A DNA stretch of 64,000 nt from Aestuariibius insulae (lineage in GTDB: Bacteria; Pseudomonadota; Alphaproteobacteria; Rhodobacterales; Rhodobacteraceae), in the NCBI RefSeq assembly GCF_040783535.2, contig NZ_JBFONW020000001.1, positions 868,001 to 932,000 of the forward strand, given 5' to 3'. Below, piece by piece: positions 24,922 to 32,960 of this stretch (position 1 is its first letter; the number at the start of each line of letters is the position of its first letter). A program made the translations under genes and the position numbers. The notes beneath the pieces are model-generated. The model ran no database searches and had not been told where the DNA came from. It saw only the letters and a list, made by a program, of their open reading frames with translations.

Positions 24922-25428
24922 CTACTCGCGGATCTCGTCCGCCCCCACACCCCAGAGCGTGCCCTTCGGCGCCCAGCCACGATAGCCGCCCGCGCGCACC
25001 CGGCACCAGTCGGGGCCGCAATCGCCCAGCCGCGCAACCACGCCCGCTTCCAGCTCCGCCGTCTCCAGCGCCGCCGCATCGGGGGTCGCGCGCAGCATCA
25101 CAGGCTCGTCGACAATGACCGTCCGCGCGCCCGACAGCAGCGAGTAGTGCACCCAGCCGCCCTGACCCTCGCGATCCTCGACCCGCCGCCAATGGCCATG
25201 CTCCGCCGTGATCCTCAACGGCATATCGCGCCGCACGAAAACCCAGTCGATCCGGTGGCTGAGCGACGGGCCGCGCCGCGCATTGCCCTCGCTCGCCTTC
25301 ATCGACACGTAGCGCGGCAAGGGCAGGTTCGTCACCGGCCCCCGCTCGGCCGCGACCGCGCCCGCAAGAACGCAAAAGGCAACGGCGCTGGCGATCATCC
25401 GTCTAATCATCTGGGTCACTGCTCTCAT
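24922..25428 (-). CDS. Secreted SH3-domain protein
   Basis: About 168-aa exported protein with a signal peptide (MIRRMIASAVAFCVLAGAVAAE) and two bacterial SH3 (SH3_4) repeats. The first is about LPLPRYVSMKASEGNARRGPSLSHRIDWVF...HWRRVEDREGQGGWVH; the second is VMLRATPDAAALETAELEAGVVARLGDCGPDWCRVRAGGYRGWAPK. Such proteins are usually periplasmic and bind peptidoglycan or peptides. Starts at 25428 or 25410 are both possible; neither has a good ribosome binding site. It is divergent from the dehydrogenase gene and convergent with the amidase gene. Confidence 0.82.
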   Translation of the reverse strand: MRAVTQMIRRMIASAVAFCVLAGAVAAERGPVTNLPLPRYVSMKASEGNARRGPSLSHRIDWVFVRRDMPLRITAEHGHWRRVEDREGQGGWVHYSLLSGARTVIVDEPVMLRATPDAAALETAELEAGVVARLGDCGPDWCRVRAGGYRGWAPKGTLWGVGADEIRE

Positions 25429-25509
25429 TCGGGGGTTCTTGTGCCGCCCGTCCATTGCCGTCACCATGGCCTGAAACGGTCCCCGGTCTCAAGCAAAGGA
25501 CACCGCCCC

Positions 25510-26496
25510 ATGCCCGGCAAGCGCCTCACTGTTGTCGTCACGCGACGGTTGCCCGAACGGGTCGAAACCCGCCTCTCCGAGCTTTTCGACACCCAGCTCA
25601 GGACGGACGACACGCCCATGACTCGCGACGAGCTGATCGCAGCGGCCCGCCAGGCCGACGTCCTTGTCCCCACGATCACCGATACGATCGACGCCAATGT
25701 CCTCGCCGCCGCCGGAGATCGGCTAAGGCTCATCGCCAATTACGGGGCAGGGGTCGACCATATCGACGTCGCCTCCGCCCGCCAGCGCGGCATCCTCGTC
25801 TCGAACACGCCCGGCGTGCTGACCGAGGACACCGCTGATATGACCATGGCGCTGATCCTCGCCGTCACACGCCGCATCCCCGAGGGCCTCGCCGTGATGC
25901 AAAAGGGCGAATGGGACGGCTGGTCTCCCGGCGCCTTTCTCGGCGGCCGCGTCGGAGGCCGCCGTCTCGGCATCCTCGGAATGGGCCGCATCGGCAGCGC
26001 CGTCGCCCGCCGGGCCCGCGCCTTCGGGATGCAGATCCATTATCATAACCGCACCCGCCTGCGCCCCGAGATCGAGGACGAGCTCGAGGCGACCTATTGG
26101 GAAAGCCTCGACCAGATGGTCTCCCGCGTCGACGTGCTCTCGGTCAACTGCCCGCACACGCCCTCGACCTTCCACCTGATGAACGCCCGCCGCCTCAAGC
26201 TGATGAAGCCCTCCGCCGTCCTCGTGAACACCTCCCGCGGAGAGGTCGTCGACGAAAACGCCCTCACCCGGCAGCTGCGCACCGGAGACCTCGCCGGAGC
26301 GGGCCTCGACGTCTACGAGCGCGGCACCAACATCAACCCCCGCCTGCGAGAGCTACGCAATGTGGTCCTCCTCCCCCATATGGGCTCCGCCACCGAAGAA
26401 GGCCGCGCCGAAATGGGCGAGAAAGTCCTCCTCAACATCAAAACCTTCGACGACGGCCACAGACCCCCGGATCAGGTCGTGCCGGGGATGATTTGA
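25510..26496 (+). CDS. D-isomer-specific 2-hydroxyacid dehydrogenase (glyoxylate/hydroxypyruvate reductase type)
   Basis: 328-aa NAD(P)-dependent dehydrogenase. The substrate domain has LIANYGAGVDHIDVASARQRGI and VSNTPGVLTEDTADMTMALILAVTRRI. The nucleotide-binding motif LGILGMGRIGSAVARRARAFG is at about 156-176, with R in NTSRGEVVDE, E in AGLDVYE and the catalytic His in LLPHMGSAT. The NTPGVLTEDTAD signature matches glyoxylate reductases (GyaR-like). The ATG at 25510 is chosen for the canonical MPGKRLTVVVTRRLP start. Downstream DNA turns AT-rich. Confidence 0.9.
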   Translation: MPGKRLTVVVTRRLPERVETRLSELFDTQLRTDDTPMTRDELIAAARQADVLVPTITDTIDANVLAAAGDRLRLIANYGAGVDHIDVASARQRGILVSNTPGVLTEDTADMTMALILAVTRRIPEGLAVMQKGEWDGWSPGAFLGGRVGGRRLGILGMGRIGSAVARRARAFGMQIHYHNRTRLRPEIEDELEATYWESLDQMVSRVDVLSVNCPHTPSTFHLMNARRLKLMKPSAVLVNTSRGEVVDENALTRQLRTGDLAGAGLDVYERGTNINPRLRELRNVVLLPHMGSATEEGRAEMGEKVLLNIKTFDDGHRPPDQVVPGMI

Positions 26497-26646
26497 GGAA
26501 TTAAATGCGCTCAACAAGTAACTGCACTTCAGTTCACAGGTTTGCTTATAGATGAATTTGACGCGAAGTTAGACTTCGAGCGTGAAGTTTTGATCTCTCA
26601 TGCGCTATGATTTAATATAAACACCTTTTTTAATTGCGAGATCGTT

Positions 26647-27186
26647 ATGAAGACAAAAGGAAACTTCTTGGGCTTTCTTATCCCTTTCCTCTCAGCGTTT
26701 CTAGTATACTTATTTATAATAGGATATATGAATTGGGATTCTTGGGGCTTCAGCGGTTTCGGAGATTCTATAATAGCAGGACTTGCGGCCGTCTTAGCTT
26801 TTCTCTTTCTATACATGACGTCTTCTCAATATGGCCGTGGCGGGAAGGCAGGTATGGCACGATCAACTACTATCAGTCTCTTTCTATTATTGGCTTTGCC
26901 ATTTTTTGCTATGGTATTTTTTTGGGGTGGACTTATGACGTACGGAGCTTTCCAGGAGTTCTCGGAAAACACACAGAATTTTGGCTTAGGACGTACGTTG
27001 ATTGGGTTGGTTCTTGCCCCAGTATTTGGTTTGCTGATCGTAGCAGACAGTGCAGATAAAATATTTTCTGATGCGCTAACCTTCATTCTGGCTAAGCTGT
27101 ACCTTATTTTGCCTCTATTGGCTCTTTTCCACTTCGCACACCGTCGACGCCATCATCTATCAGGGAACTCAGCCGACAAGCTATAG
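26647..27186 (+). CDS. Orphan multispanning membrane protein in AT-rich DNA
   Basis: 179-aa protein with about five hydrophobic segments (LIPFLSAFLVYLFIIGYM; SIIAGLAAVLAFLFLYM; TISLFLLLALPFFAMVFFW; LIGLVLAPVFGLLIVA; FILAKLYLILPLLALFHFA) and a basic tail. It has no family I recognise. Base composition is far more AT-rich than the genome, with 150 AT-rich noncoding bases before it, which points to recent acquisition. The ribosome binding site is weak (GCGAG). The hydrophobic pattern across the whole length argues for a real gene. Confidence 0.6.
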   Translation: MKTKGNFLGFLIPFLSAFLVYLFIIGYMNWDSWGFSGFGDSIIAGLAAVLAFLFLYMTSSQYGRGGKAGMARSTTISLFLLLALPFFAMVFFWGGLMTYGAFQEFSENTQNFGLGRTLIGLVLAPVFGLLIVADSADKIFSDALTFILAKLYLILPLLALFHFAHRRRHHLSGNSADKL

Positions 27187-27284
27187 GCGCGCAAATTCAC
27201 GTAGGGTGGGTGGTTCCGCGCCTCCAGCGCGGGTTCACCCACCGACTCTCCGCTCTCAACTCGCTACGCCCCTCGAGCCACCCC

Positions 27285-27821
27285 ATGCCCCTCCGCTTCC
27301 TCCTCACCCTGCTCCTCGCCACCCCCATCGCTGCAGAGACGCGGGACCGGTCCATCATCCGCCACGCCGCCCCCATGCTCGCCGCCACCCTTACAGCGGC
27401 CCGCGATCACTACGGCCCGGGCGCCAAACCCCTCCCGCCCCATATCCGCACCCAGCTCGCGCGCTATTACACCGAGGCGGATCTCGCGCCCGTCCGCTAT
27501 GTCGTAGACCAAACCGGCCAGACGCTCCCGGCGCTCATCAACCGCGCCCAGCTCGAGGCGGGAGAGACCGCGAACCACGCCGTGACCATCGGGCCGATCA
27601 TCGTCTTCGGCACCGAGCCGGGGCCCGAGACCAGCCTCTATCTTTGGGCGCACGAGGTCTGCCACACGCTCCAATATCGCCGCCTTGGGATGGAAGGCTT
27701 CGCGGCTGCCTATCTCGCAGATGCCGCCGGGATCGAGGCCGTCGCGACCCGGGCCGGGCGGGCTGCCATCCGGGCTGCACTCGATCCCAACGCCACGGCA
27801 CGCCTCTCGCATGACTGCTGA
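27285..27821 (+). CDS. Secreted DUF4157-like protein with HExxH motif
   Basis: 178-aa protein with a signal peptide (MPLRFLLTLLLATPIAAE). The mature part has LARYYTEADLAPVRYVVDQTG, IGPIIVFGTEPGPETSLYLWAHEVCHTLQYRRLGMEGFAAAYL. The HEVCH at His123-His127 is an HExxH zinc-binding motif and resembles the DUF4157 (eCIS core) arrangement I-x-F...LxxHExxHxxQ. A peptidase activity is possible but the third ligand is not evident. The GC content is normal. The start at 27285 matches the signal peptide. It is not linked to any obvious contractile-injection genes. Confidence 0.7.
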   Translation: MPLRFLLTLLLATPIAAETRDRSIIRHAAPMLAATLTAARDHYGPGAKPLPPHIRTQLARYYTEADLAPVRYVVDQTGQTLPALINRAQLEAGETANHAVTIGPIIVFGTEPGPETSLYLWAHEVCHTLQYRRLGMEGFAAAYLADAAGIEAVATRAGRAAIRAALDPNATARLSHDC

Positions 27822-28121
27822 GCTCTCTCAACAATCAGGTCCCTGCGCACGGGATTGTCCATCACCGTTGCGCCCCTGAGGCATCGACCGGTTCCTTAAG
27901 GCGGGACTCTCCCAAAAATCCACCGACCGGATACCGACGCAATACCGACCGGATACCGAAGCCCGAATTTGCGCCCATTCCCCTTATTTACCTATTGATT
28001 CGCACACTCACCGCTCCTTGTGGGGGCTCGCCTCCCCTCCAGGTCATTTCTCGTTAAGACTTAGGCGCCCCGCTGGACAAGTGCAGGCTCCGCCCCTACC
28101 TCCAAAGGGAAAGGCGGTCCC
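27822..28121. other. 300-bp intergenic region with a 22-bp tandem repeat
   Basis: No gene is seen. The 16-base unit ACCGACCGGATACCGA occurs at 27922-27937 and again at 27944-27959, a period of 22. The region after it to the DUF393 gene contains no clear terminator. It should hold the promoter of the gene at 28122. Confidence 0.6.
27922..27959. repeat. Two-copy direct repeat, 22-bp period
   Basis: ACCGACCGGATACCGA is present twice without mismatch, with 6 bases between copies. Could be a regulator binding pair or a small tandem duplication. Confidence 0.7.
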
Positions 28122-28517
28122 ATGTCCGATCCGGTTTCGATCCTCTATGACGGCGAATGCCCGTTCTGCTCGCGCTTCGTGGCGATGGTGCGCCTGCGCG
28201 AGGCCGTCGGCCCGGTCGAGCTCATCAACGCCCGCGACGGAGGCCCCCTCGTGGACCAGGCCAATGCCCTCGGGCTTGATCTGGATGAGGGGATGGTGCT
28301 GGTCATGGACGGACAGTTCCACCACGGCGCAGAGGCTATGAACCGCATCGCCATGCTTTCATCGGACAGCACGATCTTCAACAAATTCAACGGCTTCGTC
28401 TTCCGCAATGCCGGTCTGTCGCGCGCGCTTTACCCCGTCCTGCGCGGCGGCAGGAACGCCACGCTGGCGCTTCTGGGCCGCCGCAAAATGCGGGACGACC
28501 CGCCACCCGCAGGCTAG
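28122..28517 (+). CDS. DCC family thiol-disulfide oxidoreductase-like protein (DUF393)
   Basis: 131-aa protein of the DUF393/DCC family. The signature ILYDGECPFCSRFVAMVRLRE at residues 7-27 contains the CPFC thioredoxin-like motif. The downstream MNRIAMLSS...FNGFVFRNAGLSRALYPVLRGGRNATLALLGRR is typical. Proposed role is thiol-disulfide exchange; physiological substrates are unknown. It overlaps the 3' end of the convergent prpE gene by 4 bp. Confidence 0.85.
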   Translation: MSDPVSILYDGECPFCSRFVAMVRLREAVGPVELINARDGGPLVDQANALGLDLDEGMVLVMDGQFHHGAEAMNRIAMLSSDSTIFNKFNGFVFRNAGLSRALYPVLRGGRNATLALLGRRKMRDDPPPAG

Positions 28518-30406
28518 GGCGCGGCCGGATATCCGACCCGCCCCAGCGCCTCGCGAAGCTCTTCCAGGATCACCGGATCGTCGATCGTCGCAGGCATCTT
28601 GAACGCCCGTCCATCGGCAATCGACGCCATCGTCCCCCGCAGGATCTTGCCCGACCGCGTCTTCGGCAACCGGTCCACCACAAGCGCCAGTTTGAAGGCC
28701 GCAACCGGCCCGATCGTGCCGCGGACCCGCTGCACGCAATCGGCAACCACATCCGCCTCGGCCCTATCGCACCCCGCATTGAGACATAAAAATCCCATTG
28801 GAATCTGACCCTTAAGCGCATCGGCGACCCCGATCACCGCGCATTCCGCCACATCCGGATGCCCTGCCAGAACCTCTTCCATGGCCCCGGTCGATAGCCT
28901 ATGGCCGGCGACATTTATCACGTCATCGGTCCGCGCCATGATCCACAGATAGCCGTCCTCATCGACATATCCCGCATCCCCCGTTTCGTAATATCCGGGG
29001 AACTGATCGAGATAGCTTTTGCGGAACCGCTCTTCTGCCTGCCAAAGCGTCGGCAGCGTTCCGGGCGGCAGCGGCAGCTTGATGGCGATCGATCCAAGAT
29101 CCCCGGCAGGGACCGGAAGGCCATCTTCTCCAAGGATATCAACCTCGTAGCCGGGCATCGGAACGGCAGGCGATCCGATCTTCACCGGCAGCAGACCCAG
29201 CCCGAGCGGATTGCCCGCGATCGTATAACCCGTCTCGGTCTGCCACCAGTGATCGATCACCGGCACGCCAAGCACCTTCTGGGCCCATTCGATCGTATCG
29301 GGATCGGCCCGCTCCCCGGCCAGAAACAGCGCCCGAAGCGACGACAGATCATAAGCCCCCGATAGCTCTCCCTTCGGATCCTCCCGCTTGATCGCACGAA
29401 ACGCTGTCGGAGCAGTGAAAAGGACCGCAACATCATACTCTTGGATGACCCGCCAGAACGTCCCCGCATCCGGCGTTCCCACCGGCTTTCCCTCGAATAT
29501 CACCGTCGTGCAGCCATGGATCAGAGGCGCGTAACAGATATAGCTGTGCCCCACGACCCAGCCCACATCAGAGGCGGCCCAGAAGACCTCTCCCGGTTTG
29601 ACGCCATAGATCGCCTCTATCGTCCAGTCGAGCGCCACGAGATGCCCGCCCGTTGGTCGTACCACGCCTTTGGGCTGACCGGTCGTTCCGGACGTGTAGA
29701 GGATATAGGCGGGATGATCGCCGCTAACCGGAACGCAGGGAACAGGATCCGCAGCCTCAAGATCGTCCCAGTCCAGATCGCGGCCGGGGGTCAGCTTTGA
29801 AGGCGACTGAGCCCGTTGAAAGATAACGCAAAAGTCGGGGCTGTGCTGCGCCTCATCCAATGCCCCGTTAAGAAGAGGCTCATAGTCGACGATCCGCCCC
29901 GGCTCGATCCCGCAGGAGCCCGAGAGGATCGCTTTGGGCGTTGCGTCGTCGATCCGGACAGCCAGCTCATGCGACGCAAAGCCCCCGAAGACGACCGAAT
30001 GAATGGCTCCGATCCGCGCGCAGGCGAGCATCGCGATGACCGCTTCGGGCACCATCGGCATATAGATGAGAACCCGGTCGCCTATGCCGATCCCGCGACC
30101 CGCCAAGCCGCCCGCGACACGCGAGACACGATCTTGAAGCTGGGCATAGGTGATCCGCGATTTGGTCTCCGTGACGGGGCTGTCATAGAGGATCGCGTCC
30201 CGATCCCCGTGACCTGCCTCGACATGCCGGTCGACCGCATTCCAGCAGGTATTGACTTCGCCATCCTTGAACCACTCATAAATTGGAGCTTTCTCGCTCC
30301 AGAGCGCGCGGGTAGGGACCGTGTCCCAGTCGATGGCCTTTGCTTGCCTGAGCCACCAGCCCTCGGGATCGGCCTGCCAGGCCGCATAGCTCTCGCGATA
30401 CCCCAT
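28514..30406 (-). CDS. prpE: Propionate-CoA ligase
   Basis: 630-aa acetyl-CoA-synthetase-like enzyme forming propionyl-CoA (or acetyl-CoA) from the acid, ATP and CoA. The adenylation motif YILYTSGTTGQPKGVVR is at about 236-252, the A5 motif WWQTETGYTIAGN near 385, and the acetylatable lysine motif RLPKTRSGKILRGTM near 590. The early YRESYAAWQADPEGWW segment is PrpE-typical. GGGAGGA lies 6 bases before the ATG. maeB lies 133 bp downstream on the same strand, fitting propionate use through the methylmalonyl or methylcitrate route with malate decarboxylation (inference). Confidence 0.92.
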   Translation of the reverse strand: MGYRESYAAWQADPEGWWLRQAKAIDWDTVPTRALWSEKAPIYEWFKDGEVNTCWNAVDRHVEAGHGDRDAILYDSPVTETKSRITYAQLQDRVSRVAGGLAGRGIGIGDRVLIYMPMVPEAVIAMLACARIGAIHSVVFGGFASHELAVRIDDATPKAILSGSCGIEPGRIVDYEPLLNGALDEAQHSPDFCVIFQRAQSPSKLTPGRDLDWDDLEAADPVPCVPVSGDHPAYILYTSGTTGQPKGVVRPTGGHLVALDWTIEAIYGVKPGEVFWAASDVGWVVGHSYICYAPLIHGCTTVIFEGKPVGTPDAGTFWRVIQEYDVAVLFTAPTAFRAIKREDPKGELSGAYDLSSLRALFLAGERADPDTIEWAQKVLGVPVIDHWWQTETGYTIAGNPLGLGLLPVKIGSPAVPMPGYEVDILGEDGLPVPAGDLGSIAIKLPLPPGTLPTLWQAEERFRKSYLDQFPGYYETGDAGYVDEDGYLWIMARTDDVINVAGHRLSTGAMEEVLAGHPDVAECAVIGVADALKGQIPMGFLCLNAGCDRAEADVVADCVQRVRGTIGPVAAFKLALVVDRLPKTRSGKILRGTMASIADGRAFKMPATIDDPVILEELREALGRVGYPAAP

Positions 30407-30465
30407 GGAACATCCTCCCTCGTCCAGTTCCGTTCTAGGGGGCGAACGGGACCATTCGCAAGGGG

Positions 30466-30530
30466 CCTGCGGGGATGCGGTTCGGGCGCTCGCGCGTGCC
30501 GCGCATCGCCCCGCCCCCCATCCCCGCAGG
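30466..30530. repeat. Long-armed inverted repeat between prpE and maeB
   Basis: Arms CCTGCGGGGATG (30466-30477) and CATCCCCGCAGG (30519-30530) are perfect 12-bp complements separated by 41 very GC-rich bases. It lies 10 bases beyond the maeB stop. There is no U-run, so it is not a standard terminator; it may stabilise the maeB mRNA 3' end. Confidence 0.7.
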
Positions 30531-30539
30531 GCGCGCAGC

Positions 30540-32837
30540 CTAGCCGTAATGTCCCACCGGAGTTCCGGCGAGCGCAGCCATGTTCAGTAATCCGCGGGCC
30601 GTCACCGACGGGGTGACGATATGGGCGCGGTTGCCCATGCCCATGAGGATTGGTCCGATCTCAAGCCCGCCGGCCTTCATCTTGAGAATGTTGCGCACGC
30701 CCGAGGCCGCATCGGTATTGGCGAAGACGAGGCAGTTGGCGACGCCCTCCATCCGGCTATGCGGGAAGATGCGCTCGCGCAGCCCGGCATCGAGCGCTGC
30801 ATCGGCGTGCATCTCACCTTCGTAACAGAAATCGTGACCGCCTGCATCGAGCAGCGCCAACGCGGCCCGCATCCGCCGCCCGGTATCGCAATCGAGATTG
30901 CCGAATTGGGAATGCGAGCAGAGCGCGATATTCGGCTCGAGTCCGAAGCGCCGGACGTGCCGCGCTGCGCCGACGACGGTCTCTGCGATTTGCTCGGGTG
31001 AAGGCTCCGGATGGACATGGGTATCGGCGACAAAGAGCGGTCCGTCCTCGAGCACGAGAAGGCTCAGCGCTCCGACAGCATGTTTGCCGTCGCTGGCAAG
31101 GAGTTGCTCAATATAGTTGAGGTGCCAGAGATACTGGCCAAATGTGCCGCAGATCATACTGTCGGCATCGCCTCGCGCGACCATCACAGCACCGATCACA
31201 GTCGTGTTGGTGCGCATGACCGCCCGCGCCAGATCTGGCGTGACGCCTCGGCGTTGCATCCGGTCGTGGTAGAATTGCCAGTACTCCCGATAGCGGTCAT
31301 CCTGTTCGGGATTGACCACCTCGTAATCGACATCGCGGCTGATTGTCAGACCGGCGCGTTCGGCGCGCGCCGCGATCACCTCCGGACGGCCGATCAGGAT
31401 GGGACGGTCGGTCATATCCTCCACGATCGCCTGGGCTGCACGCAGCACACGCTCGTCCTCCCCTTCGGCAAAGACGATGCGGCGGCGGGCGCTGGCGGCG
31501 GCTTCAAAAACCGGCCGCATGATCAGAGCTGACTTGAAGACGCTCGCATCCAGAGACTGTTTGTAAGCGGCCAGATTCTCGATTGGGCGTGTCGCGACGC
31601 CGGTCTCCATCGCGGCCTTCGCAACCGCGGTTGCGACAACCCCCATTAGACGGGGATCGAACGGTTTGGGGATCAGGTAGTCGCGACCGAAGGTCAGATG
31701 CTCGCCCTGATAGGCTGCTGCCGCTTCGGCACTTGTCGTGGCGCGGGCCAGCGCGGCGATCCCCTCGATACAGGCGATCTGCATCTCGTCGTTGATCTCG
31801 GTTGCGCCAACGTCGAGCGCGCCGCGAAAAATGAAGGGAAAGCATAGGACGTTGTTGACCTGATTGGGAAAATCCGAACGTCCCGTTGCCATGATCGCGT
31901 CAGGCGCTGCGTCCCGGGCAAGATCCGGCAGGATCTCGGGCTCGGGATTGGCCAGCGCGAAGATGATCGGTCCGGGCGCCATTTTCTCGACCATCTCCGG
32001 GGTCAGAACGCGGGGGCCCGAGAGGCCGAGGAAAAGGTCGGCGTCCGCGATCACATCGCCCAGCGTTCTTGGCTCGGTGCCTTGGGCGAAGTCCGCCTTT
32101 TGCGGTGTCATATCCGACGTGCGGCCGTCGTAGACGAGACCTTCGATGTCGCACAGCCAGACATTCTCGCGTCGCACTCCAAGCTTGAGAAGCATGTTGA
32201 GACAGGCGATGCCCGCAGCTCCTCCGCCGGTAGAGACGACCTTGATGTCCTTGAAGTCCTTTCCGGCAACGCGCATTGCGTTTGTCGCAGCGGCCCCGAC
32301 CACGATGGCCGTCCCGTGCTGATCATCGTGAAAAACGGGAATGTTCATCCGCTCGCGGCACAGCTTTTCGACGATAAAGCAATCAGGCGCCTTGATATCC
32401 TCGAGGTTGATTGCTCCGAAGGTCGGCTCGAGTGCGCAGACGATATCGGCGAGCTTTTCAGGATCGGGCTCGTTCAACTCCAGATCGAAACAGTCGATAT
32501 TGGCGAATTTCTTGAAGAGGACCGCCTTGCCCTCCATCACCGGTTTGGAGGCGAGGCCGCCGATATTGCCAAGGCCCAGCACCGCCGATCCGTTGGTGAC
32601 GACCGCCACGAGATTGCCGCGCGCGGTATAGTCTCGCGCAGTGGCCGGATCGGCCTTGATCTCAAGGCAGGCTTCGGCAACGCCGGGCGAATAGGCCCGC
32701 GCCAGATCGCGCCCATTCGCGAGCGGTTTGGTGGCCCGAACCTCGAGTTTGCCGGGTTTCGGGTAACGATGATAGTCCAGCGCCGCTTGGCGCAAGCTGT
32801 CGGGCACGAAGGGCCCGTCGCCCTGACCGTCCTCCAT
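30540..32837 (-). CDS. maeB: NADP-dependent malic enzyme with C-terminal phosphotransacetylase domain
   Basis: 765-aa MaeB-type enzyme decarboxylating malate to pyruvate with NADP+. The N-terminal half has YHRYPKPGKLEVRATKPLANGRDLARAYSPGVAEACLEI, the metal site region FHDDQHGTAIVVGAAATNA and nucleotide-binding STGGGAAGIACLNML. The C-terminal third (about 430-765) is a PTA-like domain (RIVFAEGEDERVLRAAQ; ALCSHSQFGNLD), usually regulatory by acetyl-CoA and not catalytic. The ATG has AAAGGAGA 8 bases upstream. It probably feeds pyruvate and NADPH from C4 acids. Confidence 0.95.
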   Translation of the reverse strand: MEDGQGDGPFVPDSLRQAALDYHRYPKPGKLEVRATKPLANGRDLARAYSPGVAEACLEIKADPATARDYTARGNLVAVVTNGSAVLGLGNIGGLASKPVMEGKAVLFKKFANIDCFDLELNEPDPEKLADIVCALEPTFGAINLEDIKAPDCFIVEKLCRERMNIPVFHDDQHGTAIVVGAAATNAMRVAGKDFKDIKVVSTGGGAAGIACLNMLLKLGVRRENVWLCDIEGLVYDGRTSDMTPQKADFAQGTEPRTLGDVIADADLFLGLSGPRVLTPEMVEKMAPGPIIFALANPEPEILPDLARDAAPDAIMATGRSDFPNQVNNVLCFPFIFRGALDVGATEINDEMQIACIEGIAALARATTSAEAAAAYQGEHLTFGRDYLIPKPFDPRLMGVVATAVAKAAMETGVATRPIENLAAYKQSLDASVFKSALIMRPVFEAAASARRRIVFAEGEDERVLRAAQAIVEDMTDRPILIGRPEVIAARAERAGLTISRDVDYEVVNPEQDDRYREYWQFYHDRMQRRGVTPDLARAVMRTNTTVIGAVMVARGDADSMICGTFGQYLWHLNYIEQLLASDGKHAVGALSLLVLEDGPLFVADTHVHPEPSPEQIAETVVGAARHVRRFGLEPNIALCSHSQFGNLDCDTGRRMRAALALLDAGGHDFCYEGEMHADAALDAGLRERIFPHSRMEGVANCLVFANTDAASGVRNILKMKAGGLEIGPILMGMGNRAHIVTPSVTARGLLNMAALAGTPVGHYG

Positions 32838-32960
32838 CGCAGGTCTCCTTTAGGAGCGGTCGTTTAGCGTTAAACGACTTTTGCGCCCCATCATGTCTCG
32901 CTAATTGACCACGGACGGCGCGGGCTTGCAATTGCTCCGCGTGGACGCGAGGCTTCGCGC

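Noticed and set aside
24189..27186. Idea that the amidase and membrane protein mark a prophage
   Set aside because: No capsid, terminase, portal, tail or integrase genes are present; normal housekeeping-like genes lie between.
27922..27959. CRISPR-like repeat
   Set aside because: Only two copies with a 6-base gap; there are no spacers of usable length and no cas genes.
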